Assembly (NCBI GenBank): GCA_021234155.1
Contig: JAJEKV010000022.1
Span: 9,118,934 to 9,182,933, forward strand
Origin: Isoetes taiwanensis
Taxonomy: Eukaryota > Streptophyta > Lycopodiopsida > Isoetales > Isoetaceae
Direction of reading: 5' to 3'
DNA: 64,000 nucleotides
Part shown: positions 36,047 through 45,793 of the stretch, in pieces
Layout: each line of letters starts with the position of its first letter
Numbering within the stretch: position 1 is the first letter of the stretch
Notes under the pieces: generated by a model
Told to the model about the DNA's origin: nothing
Databases searched by the model: none
Seen by the model: the letters and a program-made list of their open reading frames with translations, nothing else
Position numbers and translations under genes: made by a program

Positions 36047-37215
36047 ATGACATATTTAACAAAATTTGAACTTATTCAAATCTAATAGATATACTTCAAG
36101 GATGCCATGATAAGATTATAAGTATTTTCAACTCTTATTGATTTCAAAAATTCGTTCAATTTACCTTTAGAAAAAAGTATGATGGCTACTAAAGTATAAG
36201 ATTGCTTTTTAAACTAATTTTCACTTTATTCTTTTTTAAATTAAATTTTAATTTAAGATAAACTCTCTATGATTAAAATGTTATTTTTTAGAAATATTCA
36301 TAGAAGACTCTTTTAGATTGAAATTAATTAACTAATTGCTTGTGCAACTTATGATTTTTTGAAAAAAATTAGCGGTTTTTTTATTGGTTTTTAATGTCAT
36401 TTTGGTTTCATCAATGCTTTGGTTTATTCAATGTTATTGTTAAAACATTAATTTTATCTTTTAATTAATTCCCAACCTCAAATTTTTTTCTTAAGTATTC
36501 TTAGAAAAAATGATGTTAAAGTTTATTCTTTTTTTAAACTAATTTTCACTTTATTCTTTTTTAAATTAAATTTTAATTTAAGATAAACTCTCATAGAAGA
36601 CTCTTTTAGATTGAAATTAATTAACTAATTACGCTTATGTTTTAAAAAATTAAATAACTTATTATTGGTTATGTTTTATTTCATCAATAATAAATTATTC
36701 AATAGTTATTATTAAAACATTAATTTTATCTTTTAATTAATTTCAACCTCAAACTTTTTCTTAAGTATTCTTAAAAGTGTTAAAAGTTTATCAATTATAC
36801 AATTCTCACATGAATTTTAAGTCAATCACTTATTAAACCATCAGATTTCATTTAAAAATTATCATGTTTGTGACATCACTAAAAATTATTCTTTGACAAC
36901 CATTATAATTTTAATTTAAAGATAAATTTATATAATATATTATATAAATTTATCTTTAAATTAAAATTATAATGGTTGTCAAAGAATAATTTTTAGTGAT
37001 GTAACAAACATGATAATTTTTAAATGAAATCTGATGGGTTTAATAAGTGATTGACTTAAAATTCATGTGACAATTGTACAATTGATAAATTTTTACACTT
37101 TTAAAAATACTTAAGGAAAAGTTTGAGGTTGAAATTAATTAAACGATAAAGTTAATATTTTAATAATAACTATTGAATAATTTATTATTGATGAAATAAA
37201 ACATAGTCAATAAAA
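36047..37215. mobile_element. R copy 2: rearranged TIR transposon with a large palindrome
   Basis: Starts with the left TIR ATGACATATT at 36047 directly after CTAA. R sequence then runs to about 36520, restarts internally at about 36530, runs to 36937, and turns round into an inverted copy to about 37215. The result is an inverted repeat with arms of about 270 bp centred on 36937/36938. The central 34 bp (36921-36954) are a perfect palindrome. Confidence 0.85.
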
Positions 37216-37256
37216 ATCAAAAATAAATTGTAAGCAGCAACAATCAGTCAAACAAC

Positions 37257-37625
37257 TCAGCTCAGCTCGGTTGAAAACAAAACTAGAAACTTCTCACCTT
37301 GTAGAGAAGTTTGGAGCTCGGCGTGGGAGTTTTCTGATCGCTCGTAGGCTGAACATATTCCACGGGATTGATCAGCAGATCTGAGCGAGTGATCTCCCCG
37401 ATGAGCACCTGCCTGTGAAATCAAAAATAAAAAATAAAAATTAAGCAATAACAACAACAACAACACGTTGGAATGTGAATACATACCCGCGGCTGCTTTC
37501 GTCCTTGAATGCAACATAGCAGTCTACGTCAGCTTTGGATGGGGTACAACGATCGGACTCCCTAGGAGGAGGAGGACACAACTTGACCAGTGTTTCAAGC
37601 TGCATAAAAATAAACCGGATCAAAA
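37257..37625 (-). pseudogene. Gene G 3' exons
   Basis: Two minus-strand exons with splice signals. About 37622-37487 reads LETLVKLCPPPPRESDRC then KADVDCYVAFKDESSRG, followed by GTATGT. The second, about 37412-37297, starts after a CAG with VLIGEITRSDLLINPVEYVQ and ends KLLYK before GTGAG. The segment INP...Y..KLLY recurs in the exon at 38343-38460 (INPSGICGRPVRLPMKLLY), so an exon duplication is likely. No known domain is recognised. Confidence 0.45.
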
Positions 37626-37657
37626 ACAAAACAAGAAAATAACAAGTGTGAGGAGAA

Positions 37658-38342
37658 TGACATATTTAACAAAATTTGGACTTATTCAAATCTAATAGAT
37701 ATACTTTAATAATGCCATGATAAGATTATAAGTATTTTCAACTCTTATTGATTTCAAAAATTCGTTCAATTTACCTTTAGATGATTTCTAAACTAATTTT
37801 CACTTTACTCTATTTTAAATTGAATTTTAATCTAAGATAAACTCTGTATGATTAAAATGTTATTTTTTAGAAATATTCATAGAAGAATCTTTTAGATTGA
37901 AATTAATTAACTAATTACGCTTATGTTTTAAAAACTTAAATAGCTTATTATTAATTATGTTTTATTTCATCAATAATAAATTATCCAATAGTTATTATTA
38001 AAATATTAACTTTATCGTTTAATTAATTTCAACCTCAAACTTTTCCTTAAGTATTCTTAAAAGCGTAAAAGTTTATCAATTGTGCAATTCTCACATGAAT
38101 TTTAAGTCAATCACTTATTAAACCCATCAGATTTCATTTAAAAATTATCATGTTTGTTACATCACTAAAAATTATTCTTTGACAACCATTATAGTTTTAA
38201 TTTAAAGATAAATTTATATAATAAAAACTCATAAAAATTATAACAATCAAGAAGAATTAAACAATACATAAATTCTTATAATGACATTTTTGAAGCACTA
38301 TCTATTAAATCTGAATAAGTCCAATTTTTGTTGAATATGTCA
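37658..38342. mobile_element. R copy 3: complete AT-rich TIR transposon (reference copy)
   Basis: About 685 bp. The left end (A)TGACATATTTAACAAAATT and the right end, read in reverse, TGACATATTCAACAAAAATT form TIRs of about 41 bp with few mismatches. GAGA stands on both sides (before 37657 and after 38343), a 4-bp target duplication. There is no coding capacity, so it is a MITE-like non-autonomous element. The autonomous partner is not in the window. The 4-bp duplication excludes hAT (8), PIF (3) and Mutator (8-11); Sola- or Chapaev-type transposases use 4 bp. Confidence 0.85.
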
Positions 38343-38970
38343 TGAGACTGATCTCGTCGTCCACCGAGTACAAGAGCTTCATCGGGAGGCGTACTGGTCT
38401 TCCGCAAATGCCTGAAGGGTTGATCGTCCACTGGATTCGCAAACCAACAATACATGCAGGTGCACAGCCTTCAGTTCTTTTTTTATCTGCATTTTTTTGG
38501 TAAGGAAACAAGTAAAAAGAAAACAACTGGATTCACATACCATCGATATGTCCAGGTGCACATCCTTCAGTTCTCTTTTGATCTGCAATTTTTTTCGTTA
38601 AGAAAATAAATAAAAAGAAAACGGTCGATTCTTTTTCTTTTTCCTACCTCCTCCTGCATGTTGGTTATTATGTCTTTTTTTATCTGCATTTTTTTTGTAA
38701 GGAAATAAGTAAAAAGAAAACAACTGGATTCACATACCATCGACATGTCCAGGTGCACAGCCTTCAGTTCTCTTTTGAACTCTCCTTTGATCTGCAATTT
38801 TTTTCGTTAAGGAAATAAATAAAAAGAAAACAATCGATTCTTTTTCTTTTTCCTACCTCCGCCTGCATGTTGGTTATGTTGGACTGTAAAGTCTCGATCC
38901 CGGCCATTATCTTTGTCATTTTGTTGTCGTCCATGCAAATACGCTTCTCATCCACCAGAACGTACCATCT
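38343..38970 (-). pseudogene. Gene G coiled-coil mini-exons (copy A)
   Basis: On the minus strand, a series of tiny exons lies between GTATGTGAATCC / GTAGGAAAAAG donors and TTTTTGCAG acceptors. The first (about 38967-38858) reads WYVLVDEKRICMDDNKMTKI then MAGIETLQSNITNMQAE. Then come exons of 54 bp (IKGEFKRELKAVHLDMSM), 36 bp (IKKDIITNMQEE), 42 bp (IKRELKDVHLDISM) and 42 bp (IKKELKAVHLHVLL). All lengths are multiples of three with phase-0 borders, so exons can be skipped or repeated without changing frame. The encoded peptides have the heptad look of a coiled coil. Introns between them are near-identical, showing recent tandem exon duplication. The last exon (near 38460-38343) reads into R copy 3. 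Protein family unknown. Confidence 0.55.
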
Positions 38971-38983
38971 GAGAATTAAAAAT

Positions 38984-39097
38984 TGTTAGAGAGTAACAAT
39001 TTTTATCTTTATCACAAGGAGCAACAAGGTAAGTTGTGTATTGTCTTGTTGTATGTCATGATGACATGGTGATCACCGGTAGTGCTGAGGATGTTAT
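38984..39097 (+). mobile_element. Copia-2, left fragment with RT active-site region
   Basis: TGTTAGAGAG at 38984 matches the start of the copia-2 LTR at 42678. After a short stretch the plus frame reads YCLVVCHDDMVITGSAEDV, the copia RT box normally written YVDDM. It is cut after ...GATGTTAT by the insertion of copia-1 and continues at 41683. Most of the copia-2 5' half is deleted. The nine bases ATTAAAAAT just before it recur at 42845-42853 and may be part of its target duplication. Confidence 0.75.
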
Positions 39098-39416
39098 TGT
39101 TAGAACAGTAGAACAGTAGGGTGGCGTGGCAAACAGCTGGACACAGCTGGACTGCTGAGTTGGCAAAGTCATGTGTCTCAGCTTAGTTCGTTAAGTGTCT
39201 TTTGTTGGTTCTTACCTAGAATGACAGGTCAGCATATGTGGCTGCCATGTCATCTCATGTAGCTGACATGTCATGTATATAAAGGGCATAGTCACGTTTC
39301 ATTTGTGTGTTGTACCTGTGTAGAGAACATGAGCTAGCGCCTCAGGGTTCCACATCAAAGTTTCGTCTGGTTTGTAGTCATTTTACACCAGACCTTTTGT
39401 ACATAGTAAGCTTTCA
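39098..39416 (+). repeat. 5' LTR of copia-1 (copy A)
   Basis: 319 bp, TGTTAGAAC...CTTTCA. It contains a likely TATA box (GTATATAAAGGG, about 39276-39287), so transcription would start shortly after. The PBS begins at the next base. Confidence 0.9.
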
Positions 39417-39428
39417 TGGTATCAGAGC
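39417..39428 (+). other. Primer binding site, initiator tRNA-Met (copia-1 A)
   Basis: TGGTATCAGAGC directly after the 5' LTR, the standard plant tRNA-iMet complement. Confidence 0.95.
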
Positions 39429-39826
39429 TATACAAAAGGGCTGGTGTAGCTAAATTTTCGTCTGAATTTTTTTTTCCCTTTTGTCTCATTAGTGCTGGAA
39501 AACATCATGCATGGCAATGCATGTGTCTAAGCTGCCTTGGAAACTGCTTCTTAGTTGATTTGGTGCAGGGGGTCAGCCTCTGCAGAGTTTCTTGTGTACT
39601 ATTCTTTGGAAGGCAGTCTGAGTGTGGTTTTGCAAGATGGAAGGGACTTTCTTGAATCCTTTTCAAAGATTTCAATGCCTTCAGTTCGTTTTTGGTCTTT
39701 CACAGGCCTGTTCCAAGTTTGAGGACTGTCTAATGAGTCTTTCATGGTTTCTTAGAGACTTTTTGTGTGAAAATTGCTGAAATCTATCATATTGTTGTGG
39801 CCTTTTCAGTTTCTTTTGCTTTTCCT

Positions 39827-40740
39827 ATGACTACCTTAGACTCCTCAAAGCATACAGCTAATCCTACCTTGGAGGGAGCATCCAATTATGTAGTCTGGAA
39901 GGATTTCTTTGAAGTTTTTCTCAGGCTCAAAGGCTATGAAGATGTTTTGGCAGACACATGGACACCTGTTACAGCTGAAGACCTTAAGATTGATGCAGAA
40001 GCTCTCAATAATCTCAGGTTACTTGTTTCTCATGATCTTAAGTCTGATTTGAGGCAGTTAGTTGTTTAGGGAAGGCTGGTTATATCTTCAGAAGCATTGC
40101 ACTCAAGAAGGCCATGGTCAGCAAATGATCTTGCAGGGTCAGCTTGATAATATCAGGCTCCATGATTTCAAAGGTATGAGGGAGTATTTAGACAAACTAA
40201 GGGAGTTGAGAAATCTCTTTGTAGTTGCTGGAGGCTCTTTGACTGATTTGCAACTAATAATGATTGCTCTCAATGGCTTAACTAGGGATTACATCCATCT
40301 CATTACCTATGTTAAGATGAAGAGTAAAATTAAGCTCGCTTTCACTCAGATGCAGCAGAAGCTGCTTGAAGCTGAGCAGGATATGAAGAGGTTTGATCAA
40401 ATGGAGGCACTTCATTTCTCTAAGGCTCTTAAGATCTCTGCAGGGGATTCTTCTATAGCTGGAGATTCTAAGAAAGACACGGCTGAGTCTAAGAAGTCTG
40501 CTAAGGTCAAACCTAACTATTGGCATTGTGGTAAGAGTGGCCATATTAAAGCAAATTGTCATAAATTCAAGAAAGAACAGAAAATGGCAGCTGCTGCTAA
40601 ATCTGAAACTAATGCCAATGTAGTTCATATTTTTTCTGACGATGAGGATGTTGAAACTCAATTTCTAAATTTGGTGGCCAGTCCTACTGATTCATCTGTG
40701 TGGTTGTTGGATCCGGTGCTTCCACCCATTTTGCTGGAGA
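39827..40740 (+). pseudogene. Copia-1 gag and protease start (copy A)
   Basis: The frame begins MTTLDSSKHTANPTLEG (ATG at 39827) with the gag N-terminal NYVVWKDFFEVFL. It is interrupted by a TAG at 40067-40069 and a frame change, then continues MREYLDKLRELRNLF, TDLQLIMIALNGLTRDY (UBN2/gag-polypeptide family), a lysine-rich linker, and the nucleocapsid finger YWHCGKSGHIKANC. The first zinc-binding Cys of that finger is replaced by Tyr. The protease motif follows: copy A reads WLLDPVLP because of a frameshift where copy B keeps WLLDSGASTHF. Gag would form the particle. Both copies share the Tyr, so that change predates the duplication. Confidence 0.85.
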
Positions 40741-41199
40741 TTCTAGTGTCTTCATCCAAACCTCACAGTGGCACCATAGTTAGAATGGGAGATGAAACAG
40801 TGTGTAAAGTCCCAAGCCAAGGGTACAGTTCACTTTCAGATTCCATCCTCAGGTCAGGTTGTAGCAGTCTCTGATGTACCTTTGGTTCCTAGCCTTAAAG
40901 TAAATCTCCTTAGTATTTCTCAATTTGATACAAAGCTCCTATTCTTTACTGCGATAATACAGGCGCAGTACAAACTATCTGAAATCAGCGTTGGCACCCT
41001 CTCACCAAGCATGTTGATATTCAGACTTGCTATGCTCGAGAGAAGATTGAGCAAGGCCTTCTTGATCTGCAGCTTATTCCTACAGCAAAGCAACTTGCAG
41101 ATGGATTTACAAAGCCTTTGGTGGGGGCTAAATTCAGTCATATGAAGACAAAGCTCAACATTCTACCACTTCAAGCAGAGTGCACGTCACTAGAAGGGG
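40741..41199 (+). pseudogene. Copia-1 protease remnant joined to RNase H tail (copy A)
   Basis: After the protease start the sequence reads VVAVSDVPLVPSLKVNLLSI then SQFDTKLLF, the segment normally before integrase. Within about 100 bp it jumps to HVDIQ-like sequence and EKIEQGLLDLQLIPTAKQLA then DGFTKPLVGA, the C-terminus of copia RNase H. About 3 kb of integrase, RT and RNase H has been deleted. A polypurine AGAAGGGG ends the segment. Confidence 0.8.
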
Positions 41200-41374
41200 T
41201 GTTAGAACAGTAAACTGTAGGGTGACGTGGCAGATAGCTGGACACAGCTGGACTGCTGACTTGGCAAAGTCATGTATCTCAGCTTAGTTCGTTAACTTCC
41301 TTTTGTTGGTTCTTATCTAGAATGATAGGTCAGCATATGTGGCTGCCATGTCATCTCATGTAGTTGAAGTGTCC
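41200..41374 (+). repeat. Partial LTR of copia-1 (copy A)
   Basis: The first 175 bp of an LTR, placed right after the polypurine tract and cut off before the TATA box. A complete LTR follows at once. The tandem partial-plus-full arrangement points to a template jump or unequal recombination at the 3' end. Confidence 0.85.
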
Positions 41375-41682
41375 TGTTAGAACAATAGAACTGTAGGGTG
41401 ATGTGGCAGACAACTGGACTGATGACTTGGCAAAGTCATGTGTCTCAGCTTAGTTCATTAACTGTCTTTTGTTGGTTCTTACCTAGAATGACAGGTCAGC
41501 ATATATGGCTGCCATGTCATCTCATGTAGCTGACGTGTCCTGTTATAAAGGGCATAGTCACGTTTCATTTGTGTGTTGTACTTGTGTAGAGAACCTGAGC
41601 TAGCGCCTCAGAGTTCCACATCAAAGTTTCATCTGGTTTGTAGTCATTTTACACCAAACCTTTTGTACTCAGTAAGCTTTCA
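41375..41682 (+). repeat. 3' LTR of copia-1 (copy A)
   Basis: 308 bp, TGTTAGAAC...CTTTCA, followed by the target duplication GTTAT. It differs from the 5' LTR at scattered positions. Confidence 0.9.
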
Positions 41683-42677
41683 GTTATTGCCCAAACCAAG
41701 CAGGATCTCAAGGCACATTTTGAGATTACTGATCTTGGCATGATGCATTATTATCTAGGTGTGGAGGTTTGGCAATGTCCGAAGGGATTTTATCTCACTC
41801 AGTGCAAATATGTGATGGATTTGCTTACCAAGTTTCATATGGATGAGTGCAAACCTGTTTCTTCCCCTTTTGAGCCTGGCCAGAAGCTCACTTTAGACAC
41901 AACAAGCGAGCTTGTTGGTGCACTTATCTATCTCACAATCAGTCGTCCTGACTTGGTGTTTGTAGTAGGGGTACTTTCTCGGTTTATGCATCATCCTAAA
42001 CAGTCTCATTAGCACACTTATCTATCTCACAATCGCTCGTCCTGACTTGGTGTTTGTAGTAGGGGTACTTTCTCGGTTTATGCATCATCCTAAACAGTCT
42101 CATTGGCACGCAACTAAACATGTACTCAGGTACCTTCACAGTATAGCAGATCAGGGTCTGTTTTATGAAAGGGGGGGATCTATGGCTTTGTCCTTGTATG
42201 ATGATGCAGACTTTGCTACTAGTGGTCTTGATACTAGGAGGTCTCTTATTGGCTATGTCTCATTCTTGGGAGACTCTCCTCTCAGTTGGAGTTCAAAGCG
42301 TCAATCTACTATAAGTACAAGTACAATAGAGGCCGAATTGAAGGCCTTGTGTACTGCTACTCAGGAGTTACTTTGGTTAGTTCATTTGCTGCAAAATCTC
42401 AACTGTTTGGAGGGTCAGGTCACACTTTATTGTGACAACAGTGGTGCCCTTTAAAAGACAAAAGATGTTAGATGGCTGGATGTTCAGGTTTGTTTTGTTT
42501 GGGAGCAGTTGGAGAGTGGTGTCCTTGATTTACAACTTTGCGCAACTAAGAATCAGCTTGCTGATGGTTTTACCAAGTCGTTCGTTGGGAAAAATCTGCA
42601 ACAGCTCAAAGATATTCTGCATGTGGTTGCTTTGCCTCAGAAGCTTCAGTTAGATGCACGTTCAGTCTCAGGGGAAG
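41683..42677 (+). pseudogene. Copia-2 RT C-terminus and RNase H (copy A)
   Basis: Resumes the frame cut by copia-1: AQTKQDLKAHFEITDLGMMH then YYLGVEVWQ, YVMDLLTKFHMDECK, and ISRPDLVFVVGVLSRFMHHP. A 94-bp tandem duplication here shifts the frame. RNase H follows: WHATKHVLRYLHS, GLFYERGGSMALSLYDDADF (catalytic Asp region), TRRSLIGYVSFLGDSPLSW then SSKRQSTISTSTIEAELKAL (catalytic Glu) and TLYCDNSGAL. After a stop and frame change come VRWLDVQ and NQLADGFTKS. It ends in a polypurine AGGGGAAG before the LTR. The usual TADIFTK-type end is present, but the protein is broken in at least three places. Confidence 0.85.
41921..42108 (+). repeat. 94-bp tandem duplication inside copia-2
   Basis: CACTTATCTATCTCACAATC starts at 41921 and again at 42015, and the following 74 bases match. 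The period is not a multiple of three, so it breaks the reading frame. The same duplication is present in copy B (59751 and 59845). Confidence 0.95.
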
Positions 42678-42844
42678 TGTTAGAGAGTTGTGAGACTGAC
42701 ACGTGTCAGATGTAGCTAACGTGACCTGGTCTATAAAGGCACAGTCAGCATAGTTAGTGTTCATAGGAGTTAGAGCGCTAGAGCGCTTCATCTGTTTTGT
42801 TTGTTTGCTGTTGAACACATAAGTCAAAGTCTTGATTTACTTCT
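42678..42844 (+). repeat. 3' LTR of copia-2 (copy A)
   Basis: Starts TGTTAGAGAGTTGTGAG right after the purine tract, with CTATAAAGGC as a probable TATA box near 42731. The exact end is uncertain; ATTAAAAAT at 42845 recurs before the left end of the element. Its sequence is unlike the copia-1 LTR except for the first seven bases. A piece of it also lies, inverted, at about 34680-34802. Confidence 0.75.
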
Positions 42845-42929
42845 ATTAAAAATAAATAACAAAGAAAGCCAAACGATTACGAAAAAAAAAGGGAAAAAAA
42901 AAAGAAAAAATAGATAAATGAATGAATGA

Positions 42930-44015
42930 AAAACTTATGGGTTGGCATTTGAAGCTACGCCAGGGATTTGTGAGATGTCAACGTCTCGCTTGTCGCTGCT
43001 GGGAGAAAAGGAGAAAAGAATAAAAATCACAGATTTGTGAGTTAAAATCGAAACAATAGTAAATATATAACTGAATGAATAAAAACTCACAGGTTGGCAG
43101 TTTTGACGGAGAGTTTTGAGGCTTCCTCCACTTGATTCTTTGTGCTGGAAAAAATGAATAGTTAGCTGATGAACAGAAAAGAAAAACCGAGCCCAAATCG
43201 AAAATATATATGGAAACTCACCTTCCGATGGGAAGTTTCGAGTCATCTACTATGGGGGGTTTCGCGTTTGCAACTTGATCCTCATTCTGGCGGGGAGAAA
43301 AAATAAAAAAAAAAAAAAAAACTTAGTCGACAAATACAATCTCACCGGAGCCTTACGCATTCTCATACGGGAAAAGAAAAAAAGGAAGAAAAATGAGTAA
43401 AAAAGGAACACACCAAGTAAAAAACTTACGCGAGTCCCGCCATTTTCGCTCTTTTCTTCTCCTTCTTCTTCCTATTTTTCTCCTTCTTCTTATTAAGAGC
43501 TGCTTTCAGACTAACACGTGACAGATAATGATAAGAAACAAAATGGGAGAAAAGAAAAGGAAAAAGAAAACACCTTTCTTCATCCTTGATAAGCTCGTCT
43601 ATCATTCCTTTTGCCTTTTGCCTTTTCTCTCGACTATTGCTCCTGCTCGATGCAGTGGATATCCTCTGCAGAATAGCCTGCTCTTTTATAAGCACAATAC
43701 TCATCATCGCCCCCCTTGATATGCTCGAGGAAATCTTCTAACTCAGGAGTCCTGTCGCTCCCGGTAGGCAGCCAACGCTTCCCCGACTGGGCTTCAATCA
43801 CCAGTTTTTCATGCACGGCTGGGGCCCCGAATAGTCTTGTCTCGACAACACATGGCGGGTTGTAGAGGACCACATCAGATTTCTTGAGTTCCTAGAAAAT
43901 TTTCAAAAATATGAGCTCTAGTTTATGAAATCGACTTCAACAATTCGCAACTAACCTCCCATAGATCATCTTCGAGGATCTGCCGGCCGATAGCACTCCA
44001 GTCTTCCGCCATCAT
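42930..44015 (-). pseudogene. Gene G 5' exons (copy A)
   Basis: Minus strand. Exon 1 is 44015-43956 (MMAEDWSAIGRQILEDDLWE, 20 codons, then GTTAG). Exon 2 starts at 43891 after CTAG: ELKKSDVVLYNPPCVVETRL ... AVHEKLVIEAQSGKRWLPTG, ELEDFLEHIKG. An extra G in a G-run near 43710 shifts the frame relative to the forward copy; the downstream frame then gives SNSREKRQKAKGMIDELIK. Further exons: a lysine-rich one ending MAGLA|GTAAGT near 43432, then short exons encoding DQVANAKPPIVDDSKLPIG, NQVEEASKLSVKTANL and DKRDVDISQIPGVASNANP, each between AG and GT signals. Copia-2 sits in the following intron. The early part has a compact domain look (VVxYNPPxVVETR) that I cannot assign. Confidence 0.6.
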
Positions 44016-45757
44016 GAAGCCTTCCTCTTATATCATGAAAAACGTAAGAACTTTTCTTACTTAGGACGTGCATATATGTGTGTTTTAAAGCTTGTGAGAT
44101 AACAATTGTTTCTGTTGCAATATGTCATTTTCAAGGGATAAAGATATTAAGATAGAACAACTATATAGTCTTAAAGATAAATATCAAAGATCCTACTATA
44201 TGGATAAAATGAGTAAGCTCTACCATTATAAACTTGGACCATATCAACAGCAAATAGTTTAGAGACATTTAATGAGACTGAATTCTTCAAGTTTCCAGCA
44301 CTCACAAATGAGAGCCAACGAACATGGCCAAAAACAAACGTAACTTAGGAGCATACATAGTAGGAATCGTAGCTGACATAAGGAGACAAATTGCTACAAT
44401 TATGGATAGGGATGAACCTAGTTTCATATCTCTGGTTTCACTCTCAAATCTATGTTCTTTCACTCTCAAGTTTATATTCTGGCAGTACACATTCCACAAA
44501 ACCATATCCTAATTTTTGAAGAAAAGCTAATTTGATGAAAGAAATGGATCTAATTTGAGGAGAAGACATAAAGATTGGAGGAAAACAGTACCTTAGCTGT
44601 TCAAAATCGTCAAACTGAAGTCTCTCTGGCTCCTTTAGTCACTATCTTTGGGCTGTAAAGTATTTTCCATGGAGCAAAACATCATGCCACAGTAAATCAG
44701 CATCAATTAAACATAAATCATTGCTACACATGCGATATCTGCAAGCTCAATGAACAGGAAATCGGACCATATTGCAAGGTCTTCCATGAGATTTTTGGTG
44801 TGGTTTAGGACAGCGGGACTTCTCTACATTCAAAATAGAGTGAAGCATTAAAGTTTAGGGCCACTATTTTGTTGCCACCTTTTTTTATTGACCATGACAT
44901 AGGTCATAAAGAATAACACATCTTGCCAATTAAGAACAAAAAACAAAGTGAATGTGAGAAGGCAGATCCAAAAATGGTATGGATTCGACTGTTTCTATAG
45001 AACCTGCAAGAAAAGGATTCCAAGAAGCATGTCTTCGGTGGCGGCTAAAAAGGAAATGATTGGAAGCCTAGTCTCATGTTTCTTAATGGTCTTCTATGTT
45101 ACCTTAATGCTAACATGCTAGCTTTTGCCTTGAAGATTTTTATATTTAAGTATTATAAGTCCAATGACCAGTTATTTGCCCTATCGAGTTGCACATCTGA
45201 AGTTGCATACAAATGCACAAAAGGGTGCTTTTTAAGAAGGCGATTTGCGATTCAAATTTGGTAAGATTAAACAATGGGATTTTAAGTAAGATCACAAATG
45301 AGAGCCAACGAAAATGGCCAAAGACAAAGGTAACTTGGGAGCATACATAGTAGGACTATGATTGTAGCTGACATAAGGAGACAAATTGCTACAATTATGG
45401 ATAGGGATGAACGTAGTTTCATGTCTCTGGTTTCACTCTCAAATCTATGTTCTTTCACTCTCAAGTTTATATTCTGGCAGTACACATTCCACAAAACCAT
45501 ACCCTAATTTTGGAAGAAAAGCTAATTTGATGAAAGAAATGCATCTAATTTGAGGAGAAGACATAAAGATTGGAGGAAAACGGTATCTTAGATGTTCAAA
45601 ATCTTCAAGCTGAAGTCTCTCTGGCTATTTTAGTCACTATCTTTGGGCTGTAAAGGATTTTCCATGGAGCAAAACATCATGCCACAGTAAATCAGCATCA
45701 ATCAAACATAAATCATTGCCTACCTGTCTGAAAATAGAGTGAAACATTAATATTGGT
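44016..45757. other. Region upstream of gene G with two diverged direct repeats
   Basis: Two related segments, about 44305-44726 and 45293-45722, share about 420 bp including GAGAGCCAACGAA and GGAGCAAAACATCATGCC. Between them a plus-strand frame starts MSSVAAKKEMIGSLVSCFLM (45029), with a membrane-like stretch, and stops at TAG after 30 codons. Since a C2 gene lies downstream on the same strand, this could be its decayed 5' end, but that is only positional. The same arrangement occurs at 61859-63600. Confidence 0.45.
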
Positions 45758-45793
45758 CTATATATGGCTGTTAACCACAAAAATCCTTTACAG

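Larger units (their letters stand above)
39098..41682 (+). mobile_element. Copia-1 (copy A), internally deleted Ty1/copia element
   Basis: 5' LTR 39098-39416, tRNA-Met PBS 39417-39428, gag to the start of protease, then a jump to the RNase H tail, a polypurine tract AGAAGGGG, an LTR fragment and a full 3' LTR ending at 41682. GTTAT flanks both ends (39093-39097 and 41683-41687). Integrase and nearly all of RT are missing, so it would need helper proteins to move. It sits inside the RT of copia-2. Confidence 0.9.

Noticed and set aside
42978-43196. ORFs on the minus strand such as 42978-43196 and 42935-43246 as full proteins
   Set aside because: They run through introns between gene G mini-exons; GT/AG sites show that only short parts are exonic.
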